A stretch of 34,882 nucleotides of DNA from Fimbriimonadaceae bacterium. GTDB lineage: Bacteria > Armatimonadota > Fimbriimonadia > Fimbriimonadales > Fimbriimonadaceae. Where the stretch lies: positions 1 through 34,882 of the forward strand of contig JAICWL010000030.1 in the NCBI GenBank assembly GCA_025934835.1. Direction: 5' to 3'. The notes under the pieces are model-generated. The model worked only from the letters and a program-made list of their open reading frames with translations. It was not told the DNA's origin and searched no databases. Positions 16,462-24,240 of the stretch are shown here, one piece after another; position 1 is the first letter of the stretch; every line of letters begins with the position of its first letter. The position numbers and the translations under genes were made by a program.

Positions 16462-17697
16462 TCAGTTCTTGATGACGAGCTCGCCTTGGTCGCTCTTGTA
16501 ACGAATCTCGAACTTGCCGTCGCCTACTTCACCCAGCATCCGTCTCTGCGCCTGGGTGAGATCGCTCAGCATCAGGTATCCCTGTTCCTTCTGCTTCGCC
16601 TTCTGCTCCGGGGTCAGGCTCTCGAGCAGCGCGGACAGGTTCTGTCGGCCGAAAGTCACAACCGGGGCCGTGAAGGACTTCCACTGACCATTTCTTCCCG
16701 CCATGCCATCCTTCTTGGCCAGTTCCTTTTGCTCCTTCGCCCATGCCTCCATTTGCTTGGCAAACGCCTGTTGCTGCTTCGCATCGAACTTGATGTCCGG
16801 CATGGAAAAGAACTTAACGTCCGGCATATTGAAGGACTTCATGTCGGGGATGGTGAACTCGCGAGGTGCGACCTTGCCCCCCGAATCGGACCAGTTGAAG
16901 CTCTTGAGGCTGGATCGCAGCTGGCTCATCGCCCGCTCCATTTCGGCCATCGCGGCTTCGATCTCTTTGCGCGCCTCGGTGCTCAGCTTTTCGGTATCCG
17001 GACCTATCTGCTTCATGGAGCGCAGCTGCTCCAGCGCTTTCCGCAACTCGACCATGGCTTGCCGATGATTCGCGTTCATCTCCTCGCCCTGGACAATCAA
17101 CGGTCTCACTCCGGCGCCCTCGGCTCCTGGGGCGATCGTGAACGCCCTGGCCGCTCCGCCGTCTCGGGAAACTCGGAAGCGCAAATCCGGCCTGATGCGA
17201 AGCGTCGACACACTTCCTTGGCCACTGACGCCGGGCAAGAGGCTGCCGGACTGCCACGGGCCTCTCTCGAAGACGTACACGTTGTCTCGCTTTACGAACC
17301 GCCCGTCCAGTGCGGACCCGATCGCTTCTACGACCGAGTCCATCGGCTGGTCGAGGAGATTGAGCGTCAATTCCTCGTTGGCAACATCGGCGTCAGACAC
17401 CACGAAGCTCACGCCCTTGCTTTCGAGCCACTTCAGCACGTCTTTCACGGGCGTGTTGTGGAAGCTCATGGTGACGTGCGGTTCTTGGAACGACTCCGCG
17501 ATCGTCACGGAGAGATCCACCGGAGCCAGCGCAGCCGGTACAGGATCGGCCACCGTCGATTCGGTGGGAAGCTGCTGCTGCGGAGCGGATACCCCGATCT
17601 CGGGTGCAGCGAGTTGCATGTCGAAGGTGGGCTCTTGGGCGGACCCAAGCGCGCCGGTGATGCTAGCGATGAGCAGCAAAGATGCGTTCACGGCCAT
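16462..17697 (-). CDS. Secreted protein with secretin/TonB N-terminal-like (STN) domain, coiled coil and IPD-K repeats
   Basis: I do not recognise the full protein (411 aa). It has a signal peptide (residues 1-20) and a Pro/Gln-rich spacer. An STN-like domain spans about 73-145 (VTMSFHNTPVKDVLKWLESKG through DNVYVFERG), a fold that in secretins and TonB receptors binds partner proteins in the periplasm. A Met/Glu-rich helix spans 207-265. A three-fold repeat at 282-304 (IPDMKSF, MPDVKFF, MPDIKF) follows, then a Lys/Gln-rich helix at 306-330. The C-terminal LTPEQ...QGYLMLSDLTQAQRRML segment looks like a short recurring motif. No secretin pore domain is present. AAGGAGG lies 12 bases before ATG 17697. 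Its role is unknown. It may be an envelope adaptor. Confidence 0.75.
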   Translation of the reverse strand: MAVNASLLLIASITGALGSAQEPTFDMQLAAPEIGVSAPQQQLPTESTVADPVPAALAPVDLSVTIAESFQEPHVTMSFHNTPVKDVLKWLESKGVSFVVSDADVANEELTLNLLDQPMDSVVEAIGSALDGRFVKRDNVYVFERGPWQSGSLLPGVSGQGSVSTLRIRPDLRFRVSRDGGAARAFTIAPGAEGAGVRPLIVQGEEMNANHRQAMVELRKALEQLRSMKQIGPDTEKLSTEARKEIEAAMAEMERAMSQLRSSLKSFNWSDSGGKVAPREFTIPDMKSFNMPDVKFFSMPDIKFDAKQQQAFAKQMEAWAKEQKELAKKDGMAGRNGQWKSFTAPVVTFGRQNLSALLESLTPEQKAKQKEQGYLMLSDLTQAQRRMLGEVGDGKFEIRYKSDQGELVIKN

Positions 17698-17837
17698 GAC
17701 GGGTTCATTCCTCCTTGCGGGCGGTCGTAAACACCATACGGACTCGGATTAAGCAAAAGTGCCCGCGTCTCGCCATTCATGCAACAGACGCTTTCTCGCG
17801 TCGAACACCCCCGCATCAACAGCGGTCAATCATCCCG

Positions 17838-18551
17838 ATGATCGCAATCCGTGAAAAGCAGAAGGAAATCAACGCTACCGACGTCGAGCACATGGGAGCA
17901 CTGCTGACCGGCGGGCTGCTGGTTGTCGCTGGTTGGAAGCGGGGCGGCTTCGGTGGGTCCTTATTCCGGTTGGCAGGCTACGCGCTTATATTTCGCGGAC
18001 AGAAAGGCTACCGCCGTCTGTATGACGCACTTGGCCTGCGCGTTGCCGACCGGCCGTCTGGAACGGGTGTCTATAACATCGACGTCCGGGCCGAAATCGT
18101 CGTCGGCAAGCCTCGGCAGGAGCTTTACCGGATATGGCGGAACTTCGAGAATCTGCCCGTCTTCATGGATCACCTGCTTTCGGTTCATGAACTCGACGAC
18201 ACGCGTTCGATCTGGGTGGCACGGGCCCCTGCGGGCACCGTTATCAAGTGGGAAGCCAGGATCGTCAACGACGTCGAAAACGAGCTGATCGCTTGGGAAA
18301 CGATGGAAGGCTCCGGAGTCGACCACGTGGGTTCGGTGTCGTTCGAGCCGGAAGGGGACGACAGCACGAGGATCAGGATCAAGATGCGCTACGACCCGCC
18401 TGCGGAGATGCTGGGCTATTGGGTCGCGAAGCTCTTCCGCAACGACCCGCAAACGCAAATCGAGAAAGACCTGCGGCGATTCAAAGCGATCATGGAGCTT
18501 GGAAGCAGGCAGGAAGCTGCCAAGTCCAAGCCCCAGGCATCGGTGATTTAG
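17838..18551 (+). CDS. SRPBCC-family protein with N-terminal hydrophobic segment (cyclase/dehydrase-like)
   Basis: The product has 237 aa. The N-terminal part (about residues 18-62, MGALLTGGLLVVAGW and GSLFRLAGYALIFRGQKGY) is hydrophobic and Gly-rich, like DUF2892-type membrane segments. From about residue 75 the protein is a START/SRPBCC ligand-binding fold of the Coq10/polyketide-cyclase type: VGKPRQELYRIWRNFENLPVFMDHL, WVARAPAGTVIKWEARI, then ISWETMEGS-like IAWETMEGS. This is the membrane-anchored SRPBCC arrangement found in many stress-associated loci. ATG 17838 is chosen because upstream sequence in frame is unlike protein. No good ribosome site is visible. It converges on the M61 gene with a 4-base overlap of the ends. 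Confidence 0.8.
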   Translation: MIAIREKQKEINATDVEHMGALLTGGLLVVAGWKRGGFGGSLFRLAGYALIFRGQKGYRRLYDALGLRVADRPSGTGVYNIDVRAEIVVGKPRQELYRIWRNFENLPVFMDHLLSVHELDDTRSIWVARAPAGTVIKWEARIVNDVENELIAWETMEGSGVDHVGSVSFEPEGDDSTRIRIKMRYDPPAEMLGYWVAKLFRNDPQTQIEKDLRRFKAIMELGSRQEAAKSKPQASVI

Positions 18552-20311
18552 CCCGGATGCCGCTTCGATAGCCAGATGTTCCGCAGCCGAACAGCCTCCG
18601 CGCTGGCGTTCGGAGTTTCTGCGATCGTGTGAATCTTGCGGGTTGCCTCGATCGGGTCGATCTTGACGGTCTCTTCGGCGCCGTTTCGCAGCACTTTGAT
18701 CGTGATCGGCGTGCCGACTTGCAGCTTGGCCAGGATCTGCGCGTATCCTCTCCCGCCCCCGGAGCCGCCCGTCTGATCGAAGCGAACGTTCTCTACCTGC
18801 TTGATCACTTCTCCGGTCTTGACCTGATCGTTGCCTTCGGTAACGATGAGCCCGCCCTCTTGCCGCGAGGGCCGGGCTGTGAATCCGAGTGTCGTGTACT
18901 TCTGGTCTTCATCCTGGAGTTGCAAACCGACCAGCGCCAGAGCCTGCTCGAGCGGCAGGTCTCCAGGCTTCATAACGATTTCGTCGTACATCGGCCCGAA
19001 TTCAGGCCCGCCGATACGCACGAGTTGGGTGCGAATGCCGTCCTCCGGAAATCCGGGCTGGTTGTTCCGGCACTCGGCCCACAGAGCCTTGATCACGTCG
19101 TCGAGCGAGCGCTTGCCATGGGTTTTGCTCAGCAAGTTCAAGTCGAAAATCGTTCCGAGCAGGAACCCGCTGTTGTAGTAGCTCACGTCGAGCCCGTTGC
19201 TGTTTCCTCGACCCCCTGCCGCCTGATCGACCTTGTAGCTCGAGTCATAAGGGCTGACCCGGAGATGCCCCGGCGCAGCCCGAAACTGAGTGAGATTCCG
19301 CGCGATGTCGACGTACAGATTTTCCGGCGTCCACATCCCGTATCGCGCCGGAAGACTGTGCGCATAGTAGTCCGTAACCCCTTCCAGCCACCACAGGGCG
19401 CCGGTCTCTGGCAGCTTTGTGTAGTCGAAAGGACCCAACACGAACGCGCGGATCCGCTTCACATTCCATAGGTGGAAGAATTCGTGCGCGAGCACGCCTT
19501 CGGCTCCTCGGCCGACACCGGAGGAAAGCGAGATTTCCGTGCTGCTCAGGTGCTCCAAGCCGCCGCCGCCGTCTTGGCCCGGAAATATGGTGAAGTGCCA
19601 GACATACCGGTCGTAGGGCGCGCCGCCGAAAAACGTCGTCTCGATCGTCGAGATCGTGCTGCACAGCTTCTTGAGCTTTTGGCGATCTACTTCCGTCTTC
19701 GCCGCTCCCCGCATCGCAATAAAATGAGTCTTGCCGGCGACCGTGTACGTGTCCTCCAGGAAGTCTCCCATCGTGACCGGATTGTCGGCCAACACGTCGT
19801 ACGTCGGAGCTTGGAATTGGTCGAGCGATCCGCGCAGCGGATTCATTCCCACGGCGATGCGCCAGCCGGTCGGCTCGTGTATCTGTAAGTTGCACCGCTC
19901 CTTCTTGCGCCCAACGACATAAACGTAGGTGGACGGACCGCTGTAATGCATCGAGCCGTCGGAGAACGCTGAGGGCACGTCGTAAGAAACCGTCAGCGTG
20001 TCCCCTGGCTTGGTCTGAAACCGCCACGTGAGGTCGTCCGGCTTCGAGAACGGCACGTCAGCCCCGCTGCGGTCCTTCGCTGCCAGGTCCTTGATCTCCT
20101 TCCAAGTATCGCGGAGAACGTACGCGCCTGGCGCCCAGTGCGGGATCTGGACATCCGTCTGAGAGCCGGTCGTTGGGATCTGCACGGTTACCAGCAGCTC
20201 CGACGCGTCAGGCTTTGGAGTAACGTCGTATCGGATTTCGGACCATGCCGCGGGCATGGCAGCGGCGATAACCAGGCACGCGAGTGCTCGCGACGAATTC
20301 AATCCGGACAT
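18548..20311 (-). CDS. M61-family metallopeptidase with PDZ domain
   Basis: This secreted zinc aminopeptidase-like protein of 587 aa belongs to the M61 (glycyl aminopeptidase) family. A signal peptide (1-24) and an N-terminal beta domain precede the gluzincin catalytic core. The core holds the zinc motif HEFFHLWNVKRIR, the downstream Glu ligand region WWLEGVTDYYAH, and the substrate segment GGGGLEHLSS. The C-terminal part (about 475-560) is a PDZ domain with GLIVTEGNDQVKTGEVI. The length is normal for the family. It lies 29 bases downstream of the small Acb2-like gene on the same strand. A perfect 17-bp palindrome sits directly before its ATG. Confidence 0.92.
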   Translation of the reverse strand: MSGLNSSRALACLVIAAAMPAAWSEIRYDVTPKPDASELLVTVQIPTTGSQTDVQIPHWAPGAYVLRDTWKEIKDLAAKDRSGADVPFSKPDDLTWRFQTKPGDTLTVSYDVPSAFSDGSMHYSGPSTYVYVVGRKKERCNLQIHEPTGWRIAVGMNPLRGSLDQFQAPTYDVLADNPVTMGDFLEDTYTVAGKTHFIAMRGAAKTEVDRQKLKKLCSTISTIETTFFGGAPYDRYVWHFTIFPGQDGGGGLEHLSSTEISLSSGVGRGAEGVLAHEFFHLWNVKRIRAFVLGPFDYTKLPETGALWWLEGVTDYYAHSLPARYGMWTPENLYVDIARNLTQFRAAPGHLRVSPYDSSYKVDQAAGGRGNSNGLDVSYYNSGFLLGTIFDLNLLSKTHGKRSLDDVIKALWAECRNNQPGFPEDGIRTQLVRIGGPEFGPMYDEIVMKPGDLPLEQALALVGLQLQDEDQKYTTLGFTARPSRQEGGLIVTEGNDQVKTGEVIKQVENVRFDQTGGSGGGRGYAQILAKLQVGTPITIKVLRNGAEETVKIDPIEATRKIHTIAETPNASAEAVRLRNIWLSKRHPG

Positions 20312-20328
20312 GGCGTTATCATAACGCC
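20312..20328 (-). promoter_or_regulatory. Perfect palindrome abutting the M61 start codon
   Basis: GGCGTTAT (20312-20319), one central base and ATAACGCC (20321-20328) form a perfect inverted repeat ending one base before ATG 20311. The only ribosome-site-like bases (GGAAGG) lie on its far side and partly inside the stem. It could be an operator, or an mRNA hairpin that hides or positions the ribosome site, or the terminator of the small upstream gene, though it lacks a T-tract. Confidence 0.5.
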
Positions 20329-20340
20329 TTCCGGCGCCGA

Positions 20341-20691
20341 TTATGCGCCGGTAGCGGAGAACTCTTCGACCTCGTCCTCCGTTCGCACCACGGCATGCTG
20401 CGCCATGGTGTTCAAGACGCCCTGCGACTTGCGTCTGCGCAACCTGAGCATAAGCGCCTCGCGGGCAGCGAAAAGGTGCCTCAGGGCCACATCGTTTTCA
20501 CGGCAAGCCAGCGTGCCGGCCTGATATCGAAGCATTCGCTCGATCGCAACGTCGATCACATCCTCGACGCGGCAGCCGTTGATTCCCACCTCGCCAGGCA
20601 GACCGTGTTGAAATACCACGCGCAAGAACGGGCGCTCGAGAATCTCACCCGCGCCTACGCCGCCCCGCACCTTGTTCTGATCGTCGCTCAT
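20341..20691 (-). CDS. Small Acb2/Tad1-hairpin-domain-like protein (putative cyclic nucleotide-binding)
   Basis: The product has 116 aa. Residues 27-95 match the pattern I know for the phage anti-CBASS protein Acb2: FQHG, GINGCRVEDV, a helix with RMLRYQAG, the hallmark ACREN, then an Arg-rich helix and QGVLNT. Acb2 forms hexamers that soak up cyclic di- and trinucleotides and so blunt CBASS immunity. Here the domain has an N-terminal extension of about 25 residues and an acidic C-terminal tail. No phage genes are near, so a host role such as buffering a nucleotide signal is possible. AAGGA precedes ATG 20691 by 3 bases. The M61 gene follows after 29 bases. Identification is by motif memory only. 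Confidence 0.7.
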   Translation of the reverse strand: MSDDQNKVRGGVGAGEILERPFLRVVFQHGLPGEVGINGCRVEDVIDVAIERMLRYQAGTLACRENDVALRHLFAAREALMLRLRRRKSQGVLNTMAQHAVVRTEDEVEEFSATGA

Positions 20692-20833
20692 GGATCCTTA
20701 TCTGTCTCGTATGCCAATTCGACGAGCTCGCCTACATGGGAACGTGGGCGCGCTCAGTGATTAGTACGAACGGTCTCGGCCCCCCGTCGCGATTCCAGCC
20801 GGTCAAATATCGCTGAGGTTCGAAATCGTCGAT

Positions 20834-20863
20834 GAAATGGCCGACGGACCTATCGGCCATTTC
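20834..20863 (-). terminator. Hairpin downstream of the general-stress protein gene
   Basis: GAAATGGCCGA (20834-20844) and TCGGCCATTTC (20853-20863) form a perfect 11-bp stem with an 8-base loop, 20 bases past the minus-strand stop at 20883. No proper T-run follows on the minus strand, so it may be a weak or Rho-assisted terminator. Confidence 0.5.
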
Positions 20864-20882
20864 GCGTTTGTGTAGCTACATC

Positions 20883-22115
20883 CTACTCCAAACTGACCCG
20901 CTGAGCGATGTCGGAATTGACGGGCGGTATCGGAGCTGCGATCGGGTTCCCGTTTCGGTCCAGCACGAGCGAAGGCTCGATGGATCCTGGCGCGTCATAG
21001 GCAAGCCGCCCTCCGACGATGCGAACGGGCCGCTCCAGGCGAGTGTTCTCGTCGATGAGGATCCCTTCAAGAAGCGCGCCTGTGGCTGGATCGGTCGCCG
21101 TGGGCCGGACATACAGGCCACCGCTGACGGGTAGGGTGTCGCGCAGATCCAAGGGAGTCGCGGTCGTCATCGTAACCGGCTCGGCCGGCGGCACGACCGC
21201 CACGGGCTCACCGACGGTCGTCTCCGTCGTCCGCACAACCCTGGTAACCGTATCGATCCCTGTGGATTCGTTCGGCTCGATGATCGTCTTGACGTCTACG
21301 CCCGGCGTCGCCGCGACAGGCTCGACACCAACGGCCCCGATGACCTGCCCAGTTACCGGATCAACGAAGTCCCCTCTCTGAGTAACGGTGACGGTCTCGT
21401 CATCGGAGGCCGGGTAACCGATGCTCGTCGAGATCGGCCCGGGCCCGGTTTCCGGCGCCGTACCGACGACCTGCGCCTCCTCGAGTCTCGACCCTGTGGG
21501 GCTGTCCACGATTACTTCTTTGTTTTGAATGACCTCTCGATCCATCTCGATCTTGGGAGATGCGATCGTCTCGATGTTCAGGGCGCCGTATTTGGAAAGG
21601 TACGACTCCACTGTGGGTGCGTCGACGTCGCCAGACGGTACCGATACCGCTACGATGCTGCCGCCCCGCGAAAACGCGTCCGCGTAGCGAGTCGCAACTT
21701 CGTGGCCCATCCCCTGATCTTCGAGGTAGCCGTAGACGCCGCCTGCGATCGCGCCGGCCGCTGTCGTGGCGCCGGCGCTGACCAAAGCCGTGGCCAAAGC
21801 GCCACCGCCGATAACGAGCCCGACACCTGGAATCGTAATGGCCGCAAGCGCCGCGAGGATTCCGATGCCGATCCCCGCCAGGGCGCCCTTCGTCGCGCCC
21901 ATCGCCGCGTCGGAGCCGGTTGTCGTGCTCAATCCCTCTTTGCCCTGAACCTCGGCGTCGGCGGCCTCGACGGTGTCGTTCGTGCCCAATGTGCCGGCCC
22001 GACGCTGCGAGGCGATGAGGCTCACGTCGTTCGGGTGAACGCCATGGTCCAGCAGGGCCCCCAGAGCCTTTTCGGCCTCATCGGGATTTGCATAGGAAGC
22101 ATAAATCGTTGCCAT
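20883..22115 (-). CDS. General stress protein 17M-like N-domain with glycine-zipper membrane segment and long variable tail
   Basis: The product has 410 aa. The N-terminal 45 residues (ATIYASYANPDEAEKALGALL, then NDVSLIAS) match the start of the YflT/GSP17M stress-protein fold. A long Ala/Gly-rich segment (about 70-135, GALAGIGIGILAALAAITIPG and on) is typical of glycine-zipper proteins of this group. SIVAVSVPSGD near residue 155 is the usual second half. The remaining 220 residues are Thr/Val/Pro-rich and low in helix, with repeated VTVT, TVTR and TTETTV strings. They look like an extended, perhaps exported, tail. Strong divergence from its neighbour at 22272 leaves 156 bases between starts. 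Function beyond stress association is unknown. Confidence 0.72.
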   Translation of the reverse strand: MATIYASYANPDEAEKALGALLDHGVHPNDVSLIASQRRAGTLGTNDTVEAADAEVQGKEGLSTTTGSDAAMGATKGALAGIGIGILAALAAITIPGVGLVIGGGALATALVSAGATTAAGAIAGGVYGYLEDQGMGHEVATRYADAFSRGGSIVAVSVPSGDVDAPTVESYLSKYGALNIETIASPKIEMDREVIQNKEVIVDSPTGSRLEEAQVVGTAPETGPGPISTSIGYPASDDETVTVTQRGDFVDPVTGQVIGAVGVEPVAATPGVDVKTIIEPNESTGIDTVTRVVRTTETTVGEPVAVVPPAEPVTMTTATPLDLRDTLPVSGGLYVRPTATDPATGALLEGILIDENTRLERPVRIVGGRLAYDAPGSIEPSLVLDRNGNPIAAPIPPVNSDIAQRVSLE

Positions 22116-22271
22116 TCATTCTCTCCTTGGTTATGCGTGAGCGATCAATTCTCACAATGCTTCGACTTGCGCTCAAAGACCCTGTTCCGCTCGCTTGGGC
22201 CCGGTTCGATTTGGGACCCTCGGCAACCCCCGACAGGAACGGGAAGTCAAAGCCATACTGGGAGAGAGAAA
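22116..22271 (+). promoter_or_regulatory. Divergent promoter region with a structured leader before the stalk-domain gene
   Basis: This non-coding gap separates divergent genes. CCTGTTCC (22181-22188) can pair with GGAACGGG (22236-22243, one G-U). Inside, TCGG (22220-22223) pairs with CCGA (22230-22233). An alternative is CCCG with CGGG enclosed by GGC/GCC around TCAAAGCC (22247-22254). The GGCAACC...TCAAAGCC order recalls the first helix of c-di-GMP-I riboswitches, but no second helix fits before the start codon. GGGAGAG lies just before ATG 22272. Confidence 0.35.
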
Positions 22272-22853
22272 ATGAAGTACACACAACTAGAAGCAAAGGT
22301 ATTGATAGCGACCGCGATGCTGACCGGCCTGCTCGCTACCGGCGCGGCTCAAGACACTATGAAGACAGGCAGTACGCACAGCAGCTACGGGCTTACCCGA
22401 ATGAGCGCAGCGACTTCCTCGAGCCGTTCAATCGCTTATGGACCAGGCATCGTCGTGCGTGCGCAGGGAAACCAGATGACCTCCCCAGAAACGCCCTCGG
22501 TGATGGTTAACGGCCAGCCGGTGATCTTCGATTCTAATCCGTTTGTAACGCGTGGAACGCTTATGATCCCGCTTCGAGGCGTGTTCGAGAAGCTCGGATC
22601 GAAAGTCGTATACGATCCGGCCACAAAGCAGGTTTTCGCCGATGGCAATGGCTCATCAGTAGTCGCCAAGCTCGGCAGCGCGGTCGCCATCGTCAACGGC
22701 CAATCGAAGTTCATGGACAAGCCTATTTGGGTGATCCATGACCGGGCGATGGTGCCGATGAGGTTCTTCGTCGAGGCTCTCGGTGCGCAGACGATCTGGC
22801 TGCCGAACTCCAGTACCGCATACGTGCAGACTCAGGCTCAGCCGAACGGCTAG
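22272..22853 (+). CDS. Secreted protein with copper amine oxidase N-terminal-like (stalk) domain
   Basis: The product has 193 aa. A signal peptide (MKYTQLEAKVLIATAMLTG, then LLATGAAQ) is followed by a Ser/Thr-rich linker and a full Cu-amine-oxidase N-domain-like module from about residue 72: VMVNGQPVIFDSNPFVTRGTL with MIPLRGVFEKLGSKVVYDP, then a second half with IVNGQSKFMDKP and AMVPMRFFVEALGAQTIW. Despite the name the module has no oxidase activity. It is common as a wall or surface domain in Firmicutes-like and Armatimonadota proteins. No catalytic domain is attached. It has its own leader (22116-22271). The stop shares a CTAG with the opposite-strand stop of the MOP gene. Confidence 0.85.
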   Translation: MKYTQLEAKVLIATAMLTGLLATGAAQDTMKTGSTHSSYGLTRMSAATSSSRSIAYGPGIVVRAQGNQMTSPETPSVMVNGQPVIFDSNPFVTRGTLMIPLRGVFEKLGSKVVYDPATKQVFADGNGSSVVAKLGSAVAIVNGQSKFMDKPIWVIHDRAMVPMRFFVEALGAQTIWLPNSSTAYVQTQAQPNG

Positions 22854-24220
22854 CCACTCGCGGTCGCGCCAAGCGGGCCCTCGGACCCGACGATGTCCCC
22901 CTTTCGTCGGGTCCAATGCCATGCCAGAACCACGATCTCCGCGAGGAGCGATAGGGTGAGCGCCAAGGCGGCGGTGAGCGGGCCGGACCACGCAAGCGCC
23001 ACGCCGAGAACCAACACGGCGCCGAGTGCCACCACGCCCGCAACAACCGCTACCAAACGCGATACCGTCTGATGATATGCCGTAAGCACGCCGCGGATGT
23101 AACCGTGGATAGAGTCGAGAAAAGGCAACGCACAACTGGCGGTGAACAAAACGTGCGCTGTCTCGACTATCGGCGGAGAAGCACCGAGAATGCGCGAGAA
23201 AATGGCTCGGTCTTGCCCGGCAACAACGAGTAGCAGCATGATGCCCGAGAGCCCCGCGCCTGCGATACCGCTGAACCTGGCGAGCACGCGCCGAGAAGCC
23301 TGCCCCTCGAGCAGCGCGATTACAGTTTCGGGGAGCCCATATGTGGCTGCCCGATGCAAGTAAATAATAGTGTTCGCCACCTCATATGAGGCGAGAGAAA
23401 GCAGCGGATGTGGCATCCTCGCCAAAGCTGCGCTGATGATCGGCAAAGTCGCCAGATTGAGCAGAGTCGTGCCCGTGAGTGGAAGATGAAAGGAAAGCAG
23501 CCGGGATTGGGTGAGCGGCCCGTCCGATGAGGGTGCGTCCAGGGCCGGCGATGGGTCCGCGAGCACCGCTCGCGCTATGAAGTGGATGAACGCGGCTTCC
23601 GCGCCGACGGAGACGACGAGCGCGGTTGCTGCGATCGAGACCCCGGACATCGACGAGAGCCCGTACAGCCCCAACGCGGTCCCCGCCATGGCCGCAATCC
23701 GCACGACGGTGCCGAAGCCAATCGGCCGGGTCTGGCCACATCGAATGAGGACGCCCTGCCAGTGCCGTCGCCAGCCGATCATGCCGCTCCAAGGGATCAT
23801 GATGATGACGCCCGCCCGCGCGGTCTCCGCAACCTCGGCTCGAACGCCCAGGAGCGTCTGAGTGAACACTTCGTAAAGCGGCGTAAGGGCGACCAGAGAG
23901 TGCGCCGCCGTCACGAAGAAGATCATCCGGAGCGCGAACCGGGTCATCTCTTTCACCCTGGCACGGCTCTTCGCGAGCGTCGTCGACGTGCTGAGCAGAT
24001 CGATCACCGGGCTCTCGATCCACATGGCCAAACTCATCATGATGAGGAAGGCCGCCGAATTGACCTCGGGCCGTGGCAGCCTCGAAATCACGCCTATGCT
24101 CATCGGGCCGTCGGTGGCCATCAGCACCCAGGAGAACGCGAGCGGAAGGTACAGGCGAAGCACGGTCGCCGGCGTCAGCGCAGGAACGACGTTCTCGGTC
24201 GGCTGAGCGGCTTCGCGCAA
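22850..24220 (-). CDS. Multi-pass membrane protein, MOP-flippase/ANKH-like
   Basis: This polytopic protein of 456 aa has about 12 hydrophobic segments in two similar halves, the layout of the MATE/polysaccharide-flippase superfamily. The first half starts VLRLYLPLAFSWVLMATDGPM. The second half starts LSFHLPLTGTTLLNLATLP. The loop GWRRHWQGVLIRCG resembles the equivalent loop in MATE and ANKH-like proteins. The N-terminus and the last 20 residues are soluble. The substrate cannot be told from sequence. The start lies 20 bases after the CvfB-like stop, so it is the last gene of the ilv run. Its end overlaps the opposite gene within CTAG. Confidence 0.7.
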   Translation of the reverse strand: MREAAQPTENVVPALTPATVLRLYLPLAFSWVLMATDGPMSIGVISRLPRPEVNSAAFLIMMSLAMWIESPVIDLLSTSTTLAKSRARVKEMTRFALRMIFFVTAAHSLVALTPLYEVFTQTLLGVRAEVAETARAGVIIMIPWSGMIGWRRHWQGVLIRCGQTRPIGFGTVVRIAAMAGTALGLYGLSSMSGVSIAATALVVSVGAEAAFIHFIARAVLADPSPALDAPSSDGPLTQSRLLSFHLPLTGTTLLNLATLPIISAALARMPHPLLSLASYEVANTIIYLHRAATYGLPETVIALLEGQASRRVLARFSGIAGAGLSGIMLLLVVAGQDRAIFSRILGASPPIVETAHVLFTASCALPFLDSIHGYIRGVLTAYHQTVSRLVAVVAGVVALGAVLVLGVALAWSGPLTAALALTLSLLAEIVVLAWHWTRRKGDIVGSEGPLGATASG

Positions 24221-24240
24221 GCCGAGAGCGTACCGCGAGC

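Noticed and set aside
17715-17837. N-terminal extension of the SRPBCC protein
   Set aside because: The frame is open but the translation (RTRIKQKCPRLAIHATD and on) is unlike the family and lies in the divergent promoter region.
20341-22853. Remnant prophage around the Acb2-like gene
   Set aside because: No integrase, capsid, tail, lysis or repressor genes and no attachment-site repeats are visible. The neighbours are ordinary chromosomal types.
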